Source of the DNA: DAIDKA01 sp049792815
GTDB lineage: Bacteria; Pseudomonadota; Gammaproteobacteria; Steroidobacterales; Steroidobacteraceae
Length of the DNA stretch: 64,000 nucleotides
Reading direction: 5' to 3'
Assembly (NCBI GenBank): GCA_049792815.1
Contig: JBARBG010000081.1
Span: 1-64,000 of the forward strand
A program made the position numbers and the translations under genes. The notes beneath the pieces are model-generated. The model was not told where the DNA came from, did no database searches, and was given only the letters and a program-made list of their open reading frames with translations. Positions within the stretch are counted from its first letter, which is position 1; each line of letters starts with the position of its first letter. This document shows, in pieces, positions 23,149 to 32,786 of the stretch.

Positions 23149-23975
23149 AGGATTCCGCCACCGCCGATCCAAAGCGCGCACGGGAGCACGCGCGGGCTAT
23201 GGCAGGCCTACAGGCGGAAGCAATGCCCACCGTGCCGGCCAGCAGCGCTACCGATCTACCGGATGGAGTCGCGGCCGGGAACATGCTGTGGGAGGAGACC
23301 GTTGCGTCAGGTGGCTATGCATCCAAAGAGCTGGGGCGGGGCGCTCGCTTGCGCCTCATCGACCTACATGGCGATGGGTGCGTATCGATGCTGGTCTTCA
23401 ATGCCGAGCGTCCGGTTGAGCGCTTGAATGTCGCCGATACCCTGAAGGTGCAGTGGAGCGCCCAGCTGCGAGCTGGCCGCCTGCTGTTGTCCGACATGGG
23501 TCGAGTTCTCTTCAGCATCCTGGAGGACGGGGCTCAAACCCACGATGCGTTCTGCGGGCCTTCAAATTCGCGCACGAATGCCCGGAAGTTCGGCGACGGA
23601 GCTAACTGGGGCGAAAAGCCCAGTGCTCGTGATCGCCTCATCCTGGGCGCCGCTAAGTTCGGCCTTGGTGCAAAGGATGTTCATCCATGCATTAACTGGT
23701 TCAAATTGGTGCAGATTGCCCCCGATGGCACCACGATGTTGCATGCCGGTCCGTTCTCGCCTGGACGGTCACTGACATTGCGCGCCGAAATGAACGTCAT
23801 CGTCGTACTGGCCAATTGTCCACACGTGCTCGATACGCGTCCTGACTATGCCGTAACGCCGGTACGGCTCAGCGCCTGGCGGGGCCCGATCGCAGGCGGC
23901 GACGATGAAGTTCGTAACGCGACGCCCGAAGCACTGCGGGCCTTTCTCAATGTCGAAGAATACTTCCATCGCTGA
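23145..23975 (+). CDS. DUF1989 urea-carboxylase-associated protein, carboxyguanidine deiminase subunit
   Basis: This 276-residue DUF1989 protein (urea carboxylase-associated protein 2 type) and its smaller partner downstream match the pair known as CgdAB, which hydrolyses carboxyguanidine to allophanate plus ammonia after guanidine carboxylation. Family features are Leu-Arg-Leu-Ile-Asp-Leu-His-Gly-Asp-Gly-Cys-Val-Ser near the start, Asp-Ala-Phe-Cys-Gly-Pro-Ser-Asn, His-Pro-Cys-Ile-Asn-Trp-Phe-Lys and Ala-Asn-Cys-Pro-His-Val-Leu-Asp, whose Cys/His residues probably hold a metal. The start ATG 23145 overlaps the regulator stop (ATGA). Which of the two subunits is A or B is not assigned here. 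Confidence 0.9.
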   Translation: MKDSATADPKRAREHARAMAGLQAEAMPTVPASSATDLPDGVAAGNMLWEETVASGGYASKELGRGARLRLIDLHGDGCVSMLVFNAERPVERLNVADTLKVQWSAQLRAGRLLLSDMGRVLFSILEDGAQTHDAFCGPSNSRTNARKFGDGANWGEKPSARDRLILGAAKFGLGAKDVHPCINWFKLVQIAPDGTTMLHAGPFSPGRSLTLRAEMNVIVVLANCPHVLDTRPDYAVTPVRLSAWRGPIAGGDDEVRNATPEALRAFLNVEEYFHR

Positions 23976-24008
23976 CATTGCACACAACTTGCACGGTTCT
24001 GCCACGCC

Positions 24009-24656
24009 ATGAGTGACTCTGTAATTGCCGAGCTTTCCCGCGACATATTGCTCGATGAGGTTATTGCTGCGCGTGCGGCCTGGGATCACTTCGTGCAGGC
24101 AGGCCAGACGCTGCGCATTCTCGACATCGAAGGCAATCAGGCGGTCGACTTCCTGCTTTATGCGGCACATGACGATACCGAGCGCTACAGTGCGCAAGAC
24201 ACCATTTCCGCGCAACGCAATATCTTTCTGCGCACCGGCACCGTTTTGATGTCGAATGAAGGCCGGCCCATGGCGCGGATCGCCGCCACGACCGTCGCCT
24301 ACCACGACACCATCGGTGGTGCCTGCAGTTGCGAGAGCAATACGCTGCGCTATGGCTACCACACGAAGTCGCAACATGCCTGTGTAGAGAACTTCCTGCT
24401 TGCGAACGCCCGATACGGTCGAACCAAGCGCGACATCGTCTCGAACATCAATTGGTTCATGAATGTGCCGGTGGAGCCCGACGGCACCCTTGGAATCGTC
24501 GACGGAATCTCGGCTCCGGGTCTGTACGTGGACTTGGAAATGTTGATGGATGTCGTCGCCGTCATTTCCAACTGCCCGCAGGTCAATAATCCCTGTAACG
24601 GTTTTAATCCCACGCCGGTGCGCGTCCTGATCGCGTCCGGGGCGGGCCAGCGCTGA
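24009..24656 (+). CDS. DUF1989 urea-carboxylase-associated protein, second carboxyguanidine deiminase subunit
   Basis: This 215-residue DUF1989 protein (associated protein 1 type) is a paralogue of the preceding gene. It has Leu-Arg-Ile-Leu-Asp-Ile-Glu-Gly-Asn-Gln-Ala-Val-Asp-Phe, Gly-Gly-Ala-Cys-Ser-Cys-Glu-Ser-Asn, His-Ala-Cys-Val-Glu-Asn-Phe, Asn-Ile-Asn-Trp-Phe-Met-Asn-Val-Pro and Ser-Asn-Cys-Pro-Gln-Val-Asn-Asn-Pro-Cys-Asn-Gly, placing the conserved Cys/His metal-site residues. With its larger partner it should form the heteromeric carboxyguanidine deiminase. It ends three bases before the carboxylase gene, so the two are tightly coupled. Confidence 0.9.
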   Translation: MSDSVIAELSRDILLDEVIAARAAWDHFVQAGQTLRILDIEGNQAVDFLLYAAHDDTERYSAQDTISAQRNIFLRTGTVLMSNEGRPMARIAATTVAYHDTIGGACSCESNTLRYGYHTKSQHACVENFLLANARYGRTKRDIVSNINWFMNVPVEPDGTLGIVDGISAPGLYVDLEMLMDVVAVISNCPQVNNPCNGFNPTPVRVLIASGAGQR

Positions 24657-24659
24657 TGG

Positions 24660-27600
24660 GTGCGAGGCGTGCTTGAGAAGGTGCTTATTGCCAATCGTGG
24701 CGCAATTGCCTGCCGGATACTACGCACGCTGCGGCGTCTGGGCGTGGCGTCGGTGGCCGTGTTCGCCGAATCCGACGCAGGTTCGCTGCACGTCGCCCAG
24801 GCCGACGAGGCGGTATGCATCGGCGCATCACCGGGCAGCGCCAGTTACCTCGACGGTGCGGCCTTGATCGCCGCGGCCCGCAAGACCGGCGCGCAGGCCA
24901 TTCATCCCGGGTACGGCTTTCTCAGTGAGAACGCAGAATTTGCCGAACAGTGCGAGCTGGCCGGACTGACGTTCATAGGCCCGACACCACAAAACATACG
25001 CGCCTTTGGCCTCAAGCACCGCGCGCGCGCAATAGCGCGGGAGCAGTCCGTGCCACTGGTGCCGGGCTCCGACCTGCTTCGGGACTTGCCGGCGGCGCGG
25101 GCCGCAGCGCGCCGCCTTGGCTTTCCCGTCATGCTCAAATCAACGGGTGGCGGTGGCGGCATCGGTATGCGCGCCTGCGCGGACATGAAGGCCCTCGAGG
25201 AGGCCTTCCCGGTCGTGTCGCGACTGGCGGCAAATCACTTTGCGGACGGCGGCATGTACCTCGAGCGGCTACTGCCCGAGGCGCGGCACGTCGAGGTGCA
25301 GATCTTCGGCGATGGCAGTGGTCGTGCGGTGGCGCTGGGCGAGCGCGATTGCTCGCTGCAACGGCGCCACCAGAAAGTCATCGAAGAGGCACCGGCACCG
25401 CAGCTCACACCTGAATTGCGCAGCGGGCTTGCCGCATGCGCCATCCGGCTCGGCCGCGCCGTTGAGTACCGCTCGGCCGGGACTGTGGAGTTCCTGCTGG
25501 ACCCAGTGCGCGAAGAATTCTATTTCCTCGAAGTCAACACTCGCCTGCAGGTCGAGCACGCGGTCACCGAGGAAATTACCGGAGTCGATCTTATCGAGTG
25601 GATGGTTCGCGGTGCCGGGGGAGACTACTCCTTTCTCGATGCATGGAGCACGCAGCAAAACTCACCACCGCGTGCACACGGCTGGGCCATTCAGGCGCGC
25701 CTGTATGCCGAAGATCCACGCGAGGAGAATCGGCCGAGCAGCGGCACGCTGACCGACGTTAAATGGCCCACCGACATTCGCGTTGAGACCTGGGTGACGT
25801 CCGGCACGGAGGTCACGACGCATTATGATCCGCTGCTCGCAAAACTGATCGTCACAGGTGCCGATCGTCCGAGCGCAGTCACCGCGCTGCAGCGCGCGCT
25901 GGGCGGTACGCGCCTGGCGGGTCTTGAGAGCAATCTGCAGTGGCTGAAGCAGATTGCTCACAGCCAGATGTTCATCTCCGGGAGAGTCTCCACCCAGGCG
26001 CTTGCGAGCATGCCGTACGCCTCCCCGGCGGTGCGGGTACTCAGTGGCGGACTGGCGACCAGCATTCAGGACTACCCAGGGCGAAGGGGCTACTGGAACG
26101 TTGGGGTCCCGCCCTCGGGACCTATGGACAGCCTCGCTTTTCGTCTGGGTAATCGTCTCTTGGGCAATCCGGACGGCGCCCCGGGGCTTGAGGTCACGGC
26201 GACCGGTCCAACCCTGTGTTTCGGTAGTGCCACCACGGTATGTCTCGCGGGGGCCGACACCGGTGCGCGGCTGGACGGCTCCCCGCTGGAACCGTACACG
26301 GTGACGACGGTCGCCGCGGGCCAGACTCTAAAGCTTGGGCGAATTAGCGGCCCGGGCTTGCGCGCTTATGTGCTCTTTGCCGGGGGCATCGAGGTGCCAC
26401 CCTACCTTGGTAGCTGCTCGACTTTTACCCTCGGGCGGTTCGGGGGGCATGCCGGTCGCAATCTCGCGGCGGGCGATGTCCTGCATCTCGGGGGTCAACA
26501 ACCGGCCTTCGCCGCGCGGCCAGAGTCGCAGCTAAGACTCCCGCGGCTGCCAACACTCACGCACACCTGGACTGTGCGGGTGCTTTGCGGTCCCCACGCC
26601 GCGCCGGACTTCTTCACCGCTGCGGACATTGACACAATCTTAGGCGCGCAATGGAAGGTCCACTACAACTCCAACCGCACCGGAGTACGGCTGATCGGAC
26701 CAAAGCCTCAGTGGGCACGCCGTGACGGCGGGGAGGCGGGCCTGCATCCTTCGAATATTCACGACAATGCCTATGTGGTTGGGGCCGTTGATTTCACCGG
26801 CGACATGCCCATCATCCTGGGCCCCGACGGCCCCTCGCTCGGGGGCTTCGTGTGTCCGTTCGTCGTGATCAGTGCGGACCTGTGGAAACTCGGTCAACTC
26901 GCTCCGGGAGACAGCGTGCAACTCGAATGCGTCGAAGCATCGACCGCACACGCCGCGGAGCAGGTACAGAGGGCGTGGATTACCGGCGACCCGAGCGGCG
27001 ATGCCGGCATTGCCGAGACGGTAGCAGCGCCCGGCGCGAGTACCCGTTCGAGCGGTACTGCCGTCCTGTTCGATCTTGAGGGGCGGGAGGCGCGCCCCAG
27101 GACGCTGTATCGGCGCCAGGGCGATCGGCACATTCTCATCGAATACGGGCCCATCGTACTGGATCTAACGCTACGGTTGCGCGTACATGCCCTGATGCTG
27201 GAGCTGGAGCGCCTCAGCCTTGAGGGCGTCCTCGAGGTAACGCCGGGCATCCGCTCGCTGCAGGTTCATTATGATCCTGACATTCTGTCACTGACTACCT
27301 TGCTGCAGACCCTGGTGGATTGCGAGGAACGCTTAGGCGGTCTGCAGGATTTCCAGATTCCTTCGCGCGTTGTGTGGCTGCCGCTGTCTTTTGCGGACCC
27401 TGCGGTGGCCGATACCGTAGAACGATATATGAGTACGGTGCGTGCGGATGCGCCCTGGTGCCCGGACAACATTGAGTTCATCAGGCGCATCAACGGCCTG
27501 GCGTCGATCGAGGATGTGCAACGCATTGTGTTCTCGGCACGCTACATGGTCCTGGGTCTGGGGGATGTCTATCTCGGGGCACCCGTGGCGGTGCCACTGG

Positions 27601-28340
27601 ACCCACGCCACCGACTCGTGACGACGAAGTACAACCCCGCCAGAACCTGGACGCCCCCCAATGTCGTCGGCATCGGTGGCGCGTATCTTTGCATTTACGG
27701 CATGGAGGGGCCGGGCGGGTACCAGCTCTTTGGACGCACCGTGCAAATGTGGAACTCCCACCGGCGCAGTGGCGAATTCCGCGAGCAGCCCTGGCTGTTG
27801 CGCTACTTTGATCAAATCCGCTTCTTTCCGGTGACGCACGCCGAGCTCAATGACTGGCGGCGCGACTTCCCGGTCGGAAGGCGGGCGCTGCATATCGAGA
27901 CGGAAACCTTTCGCCTGGCCGACTACCAGCGCTTCTTACACGAGCAACATTCCGATATCGAGTCCTTCCAACGGACTCGACGCGCTGCCTTTGAGGCGGA
28001 GCGGGAAGCCTGGGTTCGACGCAACGAGCTGTCGCCCGAGGGCGGACCGCCGGAGAACATCGACGTGGCGGCAGCTCCCGATGTTCCGCCTGGCGCGGAG
28101 CTCATCGAGGCGCCGCTCGGCGGAAATGTCTGGCGCGTCGAGGTGCGTCCCGGAGATCGAATCGAGAAGGGCGCGGTGATTGCAGCCATCGAATCAATGA
28201 AGACGGAGTGCAATGTGCCAAGCCCCGCCGCCGGTATTGTACGGGCCGTTTATATCCAGGAGCGCCAGGCGATCTCTCCGGGAACTGCTCTGATCGCACT
28301 GGAGCCGGATGCCTCCGGGCCCATTACGGGGCACGCCTGA
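24660..28340 (+). CDS. Biotin-dependent guanidine (urea-type) carboxylase
   Basis: This 1226-residue single-chain carboxylase would use ATP, bicarbonate and biotin to carboxylate guanidine (or urea). The biotin carboxylase/ATP-grasp part (about 1-445) has Lys-Ser-Thr-Gly-Gly-Gly-Gly-Gly-Ile-Gly and Phe-Leu-Glu-Val-Asn-Thr-Arg-Leu-Gln-Val-Glu-His. It is followed by a KipA/AHS2-type domain (about 450-760, Ser-Ile-Gln-Asp-Tyr-Pro-Gly-Arg) and a KipI/AHS1-type domain (about 800-1090). A C-terminal biotin carrier has Glu-Ser-Met-Lys-Thr-Glu with the biotinyl Lys at 1181. GTG 24660 or GTG 24669 is the start. Such proteins were long annotated as urea carboxylase. The riboswitch and the two DUF1989 genes make guanidine the likely substrate; the specificity residues need alignment. 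Confidence 0.93.
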   Translation: MRGVLEKVLIANRGAIACRILRTLRRLGVASVAVFAESDAGSLHVAQADEAVCIGASPGSASYLDGAALIAAARKTGAQAIHPGYGFLSENAEFAEQCELAGLTFIGPTPQNIRAFGLKHRARAIAREQSVPLVPGSDLLRDLPAARAAARRLGFPVMLKSTGGGGGIGMRACADMKALEEAFPVVSRLAANHFADGGMYLERLLPEARHVEVQIFGDGSGRAVALGERDCSLQRRHQKVIEEAPAPQLTPELRSGLAACAIRLGRAVEYRSAGTVEFLLDPVREEFYFLEVNTRLQVEHAVTEEITGVDLIEWMVRGAGGDYSFLDAWSTQQNSPPRAHGWAIQARLYAEDPREENRPSSGTLTDVKWPTDIRVETWVTSGTEVTTHYDPLLAKLIVTGADRPSAVTALQRALGGTRLAGLESNLQWLKQIAHSQMFISGRVSTQALASMPYASPAVRVLSGGLATSIQDYPGRRGYWNVGVPPSGPMDSLAFRLGNRLLGNPDGAPGLEVTATGPTLCFGSATTVCLAGADTGARLDGSPLEPYTVTTVAAGQTLKLGRISGPGLRAYVLFAGGIEVPPYLGSCSTFTLGRFGGHAGRNLAAGDVLHLGGQQPAFAARPESQLRLPRLPTLTHTWTVRVLCGPHAAPDFFTAADIDTILGAQWKVHYNSNRTGVRLIGPKPQWARRDGGEAGLHPSNIHDNAYVVGAVDFTGDMPIILGPDGPSLGGFVCPFVVISADLWKLGQLAPGDSVQLECVEASTAHAAEQVQRAWITGDPSGDAGIAETVAAPGASTRSSGTAVLFDLEGREARPRTLYRRQGDRHILIEYGPIVLDLTLRLRVHALMLELERLSLEGVLEVTPGIRSLQVHYDPDILSLTTLLQTLVDCEERLGGLQDFQIPSRVVWLPLSFADPAVADTVERYMSTVRADAPWCPDNIEFIRRINGLASIEDVQRIVFSARYMVLGLGDVYLGAPVAVPLDPRHRLVTTKYNPARTWTPPNVVGIGGAYLCIYGMEGPGGYQLFGRTVQMWNSHRRSGEFREQPWLLRYFDQIRFFPVTHAELNDWRRDFPVGRRALHIETETFRLADYQRFLHEQHSDIESFQRTRRAAFEAEREAWVRRNELSPEGGPPENIDVAAAPDVPPGAELIEAPLGGNVWRVEVRPGDRIEKGAVIAAIESMKTECNVPSPAAGIVRAVYIQERQAISPGTALIALEPDASGPITGHA

Positions 28341-28341
28341 C

Positions 28342-30153
28342 ATGGACGGACACGATCTGGAGTGGAGCGTTGGGGCAATCGCTCGAGACGTGAATAAAGG
28401 TGCACGCACCGCTACCTCCGTCGTGCGTGAGGCCCTCGCGCGTGCGCGCGCGTACGACAAGATTCAGCCGCAGGTGTGGATCAGTCGCGCGGCCGATGCG
28501 GATCTGCTGGCGCAAGCTGCGCTCATTGACGCAAGGATTGCCGCAGGGGAGTCGCTGGCACTTGCCGGAGTGCCCATTGCAGTCAAGGACAATATCGATG
28601 TTGCGGGCCTCGCGACGACGGCTGCCTGCCCGCAGTTCGCCTACCGGCCAGAGCGCTCGGCAACCGTCATCGAGTATCTGACGCGGGCGGGCGCGATCGT
28701 GATAGGCAAGACCAACCTCGATCAGTTTGCGACCGGCCTGGTCGGGACGCGCAGCCCTTATGGCGCGGTGGGCTGTGTTTTCAATCGTGAATACGTGAGT
28801 GGGGGCTCCAGCTCCGGTTCCGCGGCAGCCGTTGCCGCGGGCGTCGTGCCGTTGGCCCTCGGCTCCGATACGGCTGGCTCCGGACGCGTACCGGCGGCCT
28901 TCAATCACCTCATTGGCTTCAAGCCCACGCGTGGCCGCTGGAGTACCCGCGGACTGGTGCCGGCCTGTCGCAGTCTTGACTGCATCAGCACCTTGACACG
29001 CAATGCCGCAGATGCGGCGCTGGTTGATGCGGTGCTCACGCATTTCGATGCCGACGATCCCTTTGCAAGACGTGCGCCCCCGCACGCTCCTGCAGTCGGC
29101 GCAGAGTTTCGGCTCGGCATACCACAGCCGGCTCAGCTGGCTGACCTTGCGCCTGAGGATGCGCGCTGCTATGCCGCAGCGAGTGCGGCGGTGCAAGGCA
29201 TCGGCGGCAGACCCGTCAGCGTCGATGTGGCGCCGCTCGTTCAGGCGGCGCGTCTGTTGTATGGCGGACCATGGGTCGCCGAGCGCACCGTCGTGGCGGA
29301 TGCGGTGCTGCAGGAGCATCCGACCGCCGTTCATCCGGTGGTCCGCTCCATCCTGCAGGCCGCGAAGGGACTGTCCGCTGCCGACGCATTCCGCGGCCTA
29401 TATGCCCAGCAGGGTTACGCCCGGGAAGCCGAGCGGCTGTGGGAGCAGATCGACGTACTGCTGCTGCCGACGACGCCGACCACTTATCGACAAAGTGAGG
29501 TACTCGCGGAGCCCTACGGGCTCAATGCGCGGCTCGGCCTGTATACCAACTTCGTGAACCTGCTCGATATGAGCGCCATCGCGGTACCCGCCGGTTTCCG
29601 TAGCAACGCTACCGGTGTGGGTGTGAGTCTCATCGGCCCAGCGTGGGCCGATTCAGGGCTGCTGGTGCTTGCCGAGCGCTACACCCAAAGCATGAGATTC
29701 CCGATACCAGCGCTCGATACGCAATCGCGACCGGCGCAAGTCCAGCTGGCGGTGGTCGGCGCCCACCTCAGCGGCATGCCGCTGCATTGGCAGTTGACTT
29801 CGCGCTCCGCCCGTCTCGTGCAACAGACCCGTACGGCACCGGTATACAGGCTGTATGCGATGACGGGTCAGACCCCGTCAAAACCAGCGCTGGTGCACGC
29901 AGGCAGCGACGGGGCTGCCATCGAAACGGAAGTTTACGAGCTGGACGTTGCCGGTTTCGGCAGCTTCGTGAACGAAGTGCCCGCGCCACTGGCCATCGGC
30001 ACGGTGCTGCTGGCCGATGGCTCAAGCGTCAAGGGGTTTGTCGCCGAGCCCCGCGCGATCGTCGGCGCGCTCGACATAACGGCCGACGGTGGCTGGCGCG
30101 CCTATATTTCCCGGCTGGCCTCTACCGCACCAACATCTGGAGCCTCCCAATGA
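28342..30153 (+). CDS. atzF: Allophanate hydrolase
   Basis: This 603-residue amidase-signature enzyme hydrolyses allophanate to ammonia and carbon dioxide. The catalytic Lys is in Val-Ala-Val-Lys-Asp-Asn-Ile-Asp (near residue 83), the cis-Ser in Gly-Gly-Ser-Ser-Ser-Gly-Ser-Ala-Ala-Ala, and the nucleophile Ser in Gly-Ser-Asp-Thr-Ala-Gly-Ser-Gly-Arg-Val. The last about 130 residues (from Val-Gly-Ala-His-Leu-Ser-Gly-Met) form the allophanate-hydrolase-specific C-terminal domain. ATG 28342 is one base after the carboxylase stop; an earlier in-frame ATG (28309) overlaps coding and is rejected. It closes the pathway guanidine to carboxyguanidine to allophanate to ammonia and carbon dioxide. Confidence 0.95.
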   Translation: MDGHDLEWSVGAIARDVNKGARTATSVVREALARARAYDKIQPQVWISRAADADLLAQAALIDARIAAGESLALAGVPIAVKDNIDVAGLATTAACPQFAYRPERSATVIEYLTRAGAIVIGKTNLDQFATGLVGTRSPYGAVGCVFNREYVSGGSSSGSAAAVAAGVVPLALGSDTAGSGRVPAAFNHLIGFKPTRGRWSTRGLVPACRSLDCISTLTRNAADAALVDAVLTHFDADDPFARRAPPHAPAVGAEFRLGIPQPAQLADLAPEDARCYAAASAAVQGIGGRPVSVDVAPLVQAARLLYGGPWVAERTVVADAVLQEHPTAVHPVVRSILQAAKGLSAADAFRGLYAQQGYAREAERLWEQIDVLLLPTTPTTYRQSEVLAEPYGLNARLGLYTNFVNLLDMSAIAVPAGFRSNATGVGVSLIGPAWADSGLLVLAERYTQSMRFPIPALDTQSRPAQVQLAVVGAHLSGMPLHWQLTSRSARLVQQTRTAPVYRLYAMTGQTPSKPALVHAGSDGAAIETEVYELDVAGFGSFVNEVPAPLAIGTVLLADGSSVKGFVAEPRAIVGALDITADGGWRAYISRLASTAPTSGASQ

Positions 30154-31154
30154 GTCGCCTGAATCGAATTCGCACCATGGTTGGCGCGCTGCTCATGGCA
30201 GTCGCGGTGTTACCGGCCCAGGCCGAGGTCAAAGTGGGTGTGTCCGATTGGACCGGGTGGGTAGCCTGGTATGTGGCACAGGATCAAGGGTACTTCCGAA
30301 AATACGGGGTGGACGTAAAACTCATCTGGTTTGCCAACTACAGTGACTCCATCTCGGCGCTCTCCAGCGGGCAATTGGATGCCAACAGCCAGACCTGGTC
30401 CGATACTCTTGGACCACTCGCCAAGGGGCTGCCGCTGAAGGTGGTGCTCGTCAATGATAATTCCGCCGGAAACGACGCACTCATGGTGGGCCCGAAGGTC
30501 AAGGCCTTTGCGGATTTGCGTCATCATACCGTGGCGCTCGAGCAGTATAGCGTCTCGCACTTCGTGCTCTACACCGCCCTGGCCCGCAATGGGTTGAGCC
30601 CAGATGATGTCACGGTAGTGAATCTGTCGGCTGGGGATGCGGCCGCGGCATTCATGAGCGGCAGGGTGGATGCGGCGGTGGTCTGGAATCCCTGGATCAG
30701 CCAGATTCAAAAGAGCGGTAAAGGCACGGCGCTGTTCAGTTCAGCGCAGATGCCCGGCCTGATCCCTGATCTGCTCGTCGCCCAGGGGCGATCGTTACAG
30801 AGCAAGCGCAAGGACTTCATCGCGATGGTGCGGGCATGGTTCGATACCGTCGCGTTCATCCGCGCGCAACCTGATCGGGCTGTCGCCATCATGTCGAAGG
30901 TCGTCAGCATGGCGCCCGACCAGTACCGTGTGTTCCTGCCTGGAACGCGCTTCTTCGATGCTGCGGCCAATCAGGAGGCATTCGATCCCAAAAGCCCACG
31001 CAGCCTGGTCAGCGTGGCTCCCAATCTAGCGGCATTTCTATTGGCAAATAAACTCATCGACGGACGCCCCGATGCCGCCAAGGGCGTGGATCGCTCCGTC
31101 ATCGACGCAGCGATCGCTGCCGGGGCGGGCCCGCCACCGGCCGTGAAGCCATGA
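30150..31154 (+). CDS. ABC transporter substrate-binding protein (NitT/TauT family) 1
   Basis: This 334-residue periplasmic binding protein has a signal peptide (cleavage after Ala-Gln-Ala) and Val-Gly-Val-Ser-Asp-Trp-Thr-Gly-Trp-Val-Ala-Trp-Tyr-Val-Ala near the mature start. A Gly-Tyr-Phe-Arg-Lys-Tyr-Gly-Val-Asp-Val segment and Ala-Ala-Val-Val-Trp-Asn-Pro-Trp match SsuA/TauA-like proteins often coupled to urea/guanidine carboxylases. It would deliver guanidine or a relative to the permease encoded next. ATG 30150 overlaps the allophanate hydrolase stop by four bases. Several Trp/Tyr near the mature N-terminus could form a cation-binding cage, which is speculative. Confidence 0.92.
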   Translation: MSRLNRIRTMVGALLMAVAVLPAQAEVKVGVSDWTGWVAWYVAQDQGYFRKYGVDVKLIWFANYSDSISALSSGQLDANSQTWSDTLGPLAKGLPLKVVLVNDNSAGNDALMVGPKVKAFADLRHHTVALEQYSVSHFVLYTALARNGLSPDDVTVVNLSAGDAAAAFMSGRVDAAVVWNPWISQIQKSGKGTALFSSAQMPGLIPDLLVAQGRSLQSKRKDFIAMVRAWFDTVAFIRAQPDRAVAIMSKVVSMAPDQYRVFLPGTRFFDAAANQEAFDPKSPRSLVSVAPNLAAFLLANKLIDGRPDAAKGVDRSVIDAAIAAGAGPPPAVKP

Positions 31155-31948
31155 GACGCAGCTCCGTATGGAAGATTCGCGGTTGGTTGAGCCAGCGAAG
31201 CTACTGGCTGCTCGCGGCAGTCGGCCTCATCGTGCCGCTGATTTTCTGGACGGCGTTGACGCTTCTCGGAACAGTAAATCGTGTGTTCCTTCCGGGCCCA
31301 ATCGATGTACTGCAGCGGACTGCATCCTGGTTCAACAACGATCATCTGATTGATGACATCCTTATCAGTACTTTTCGCGTTACCGCCGGCTGGCTTTTGT
31401 CGGCGCTCATCGCCATGCCCCTTGGTTTGCTGATCGGTTCTTTCCGTGTCGTGCAGGCACTGCTGGAGCCGCTGACGGACTTCGTGCGCTACATGCCGGC
31501 GGTTGCCTTCATTCCCCTGGTGATGCTCTGGGTCGGTATCGATGAGTCGGCCAAGGTGGCCATCATTTTCATCGGCACATTCTTCCAGATGGTACTGATG
31601 GTGGCAGAAGATGTTCGCCGCGTGCCAATGGCCCAGATCGAGGCGGCGCAGACCATGGGCGCAACGCGCTGCGAGGTGATAGAAAAGGTCATCGTTCCTT
31701 CGGCCAAGCCCGCGTTAGTGGACACCTTGCGTATAACCATGGGCTGGGCCTGGACATACCTCGTCGTGGCTGAACTGGTCGCTGCGAATTCGGGGTTGGG
31801 CTACGCCATAATCAAGGCACAACGTTTCCTGCAGACCGACAAGATATTTGCCGGCATCGTGCTCATCGGGGCGATCGGCCTGGCGATGGACCAGGGGTTT
31901 CGGCTCCTTCATAGGCTCGCCTTCCCGTACCTGCATGCCCGGAACTGA
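31151..31948 (+). CDS. ABC transporter permease (SsuC/TauC type)
   Basis: This 265-residue inner-membrane permease has about six hydrophobic segments and the permease coupling loop Glu-Ala-Ala-Gln-Thr-Met-Gly-Ala-Thr-Arg-Cys-Glu-Val, followed by Val-Pro-Ser-Ala-Lys-Pro. It starts within the stop codon of the binding-protein gene (ATGA overlap) and ends just before the ATPase gene, so the importer is complete. It should move guanidine or a related nitrogen compound into the cytoplasm. Confidence 0.94.
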   Translation: MRRSSVWKIRGWLSQRSYWLLAAVGLIVPLIFWTALTLLGTVNRVFLPGPIDVLQRTASWFNNDHLIDDILISTFRVTAGWLLSALIAMPLGLLIGSFRVVQALLEPLTDFVRYMPAVAFIPLVMLWVGIDESAKVAIIFIGTFFQMVLMVAEDVRRVPMAQIEAAQTMGATRCEVIEKVIVPSAKPALVDTLRITMGWAWTYLVVAELVAANSGLGYAIIKAQRFLQTDKIFAGIVLIGAIGLAMDQGFRLLHRLAFPYLHARN

Positions 31949-31949
31949 C

Positions 31950-32786
31950 ATGGCCATCATCAGCTGTCGATCCGTGTGCAAGGTGTTTGGTGAAGGCCAG
32001 AACCGCGTGACGGCACTTGACAACGTATGTCTCGATGTGACCGAGGGGGAGTTCGTGACCTTTGTTGGTGCATCCGGCTGCGGCAAGTCGACCCTGCTGC
32101 GGATACTCGCCGGACTTGAGACCCAGACGGCCGGTGAGCTGGAGGCAGCAGGAGCATCCATCCTGGCGCCGGGTGCCGATCGTGCGATGGTGTTTCAGGA
32201 CTACAGCCTTTATCCATGGCTTACGGTGATCAATAACATCAAGTTCCCGCGACAGTTGTCGGCGCATACCCGCGATCGCACCAGCGCTGATGTTGAGGCC
32301 GCCTCCGGCCGTGCCGACGCGCTGCTGCGTGTCATGGGGTTGAGCCACGCGGCCCATGCATACCCCTCGCAGCTCTCCGGCGGAATGCAGCAGCGGGTCG
32401 CGATCGCACGAGCCCTGATGACGAGGCCGAGAATTCTGCTGATGGATGAGCCATTCGGTGCACTGGATGCGCAGACACGCGAGGTCATGCACGATCTCAT
32501 CCTCCACGTTTCGGAGCTCGAGGGCTGCACGGTCGTGTTCGTGACGCACGATGTGGAGGAGGCGATCTATCTCGGCCGCCGCGTCATTCTGATGGCGCCG
32601 AAACCCGGTCGCATAGACTCCATCTATGAAGTGCCGCTCCCGGCCAAGCGCGTGCTTGGCATGAAATACTCTCCGGAATTCCTCGCTTTGCGCTTGCGTG
32701 TTCTTGATCGGATCCGCGAGACCTCCGGCATGCGCACCGATTTGGACCTGCTGCAGCGCCTCTCACAAACTGCGGTCGAAACGTAA
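31950..32786 (+). CDS. ABC transporter ATP-binding protein (SsuB/TauB type)
   Basis: This 278-residue cytoplasmic ATPase powers the importer. Walker A is Gly-Ala-Ser-Gly-Cys-Gly-Lys-Ser-Thr, the Q-loop lies in Val-Phe-Gln-Asp-Tyr, the signature is Leu-Ser-Gly-Gly-Met-Gln-Gln-Arg, Walker B is Ile-Leu-Leu-Met-Asp-Glu-Pro-Phe, and the switch His is in Val-Thr-His-Asp-Val-Glu-Glu-Ala. All are intact. ATG 31950 is one base after the permease stop; the longer open frame from 31848 overlaps the permease and is not used. Confidence 0.95.
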   Translation: MAIISCRSVCKVFGEGQNRVTALDNVCLDVTEGEFVTFVGASGCGKSTLLRILAGLETQTAGELEAAGASILAPGADRAMVFQDYSLYPWLTVINNIKFPRQLSAHTRDRTSADVEAASGRADALLRVMGLSHAAHAYPSQLSGGMQQRVAIARALMTRPRILLMDEPFGALDAQTREVMHDLILHVSELEGCTVVFVTHDVEEAIYLGRRVILMAPKPGRIDSIYEVPLPAKRVLGMKYSPEFLALRLRVLDRIRETSGMRTDLDLLQRLSQTAVET

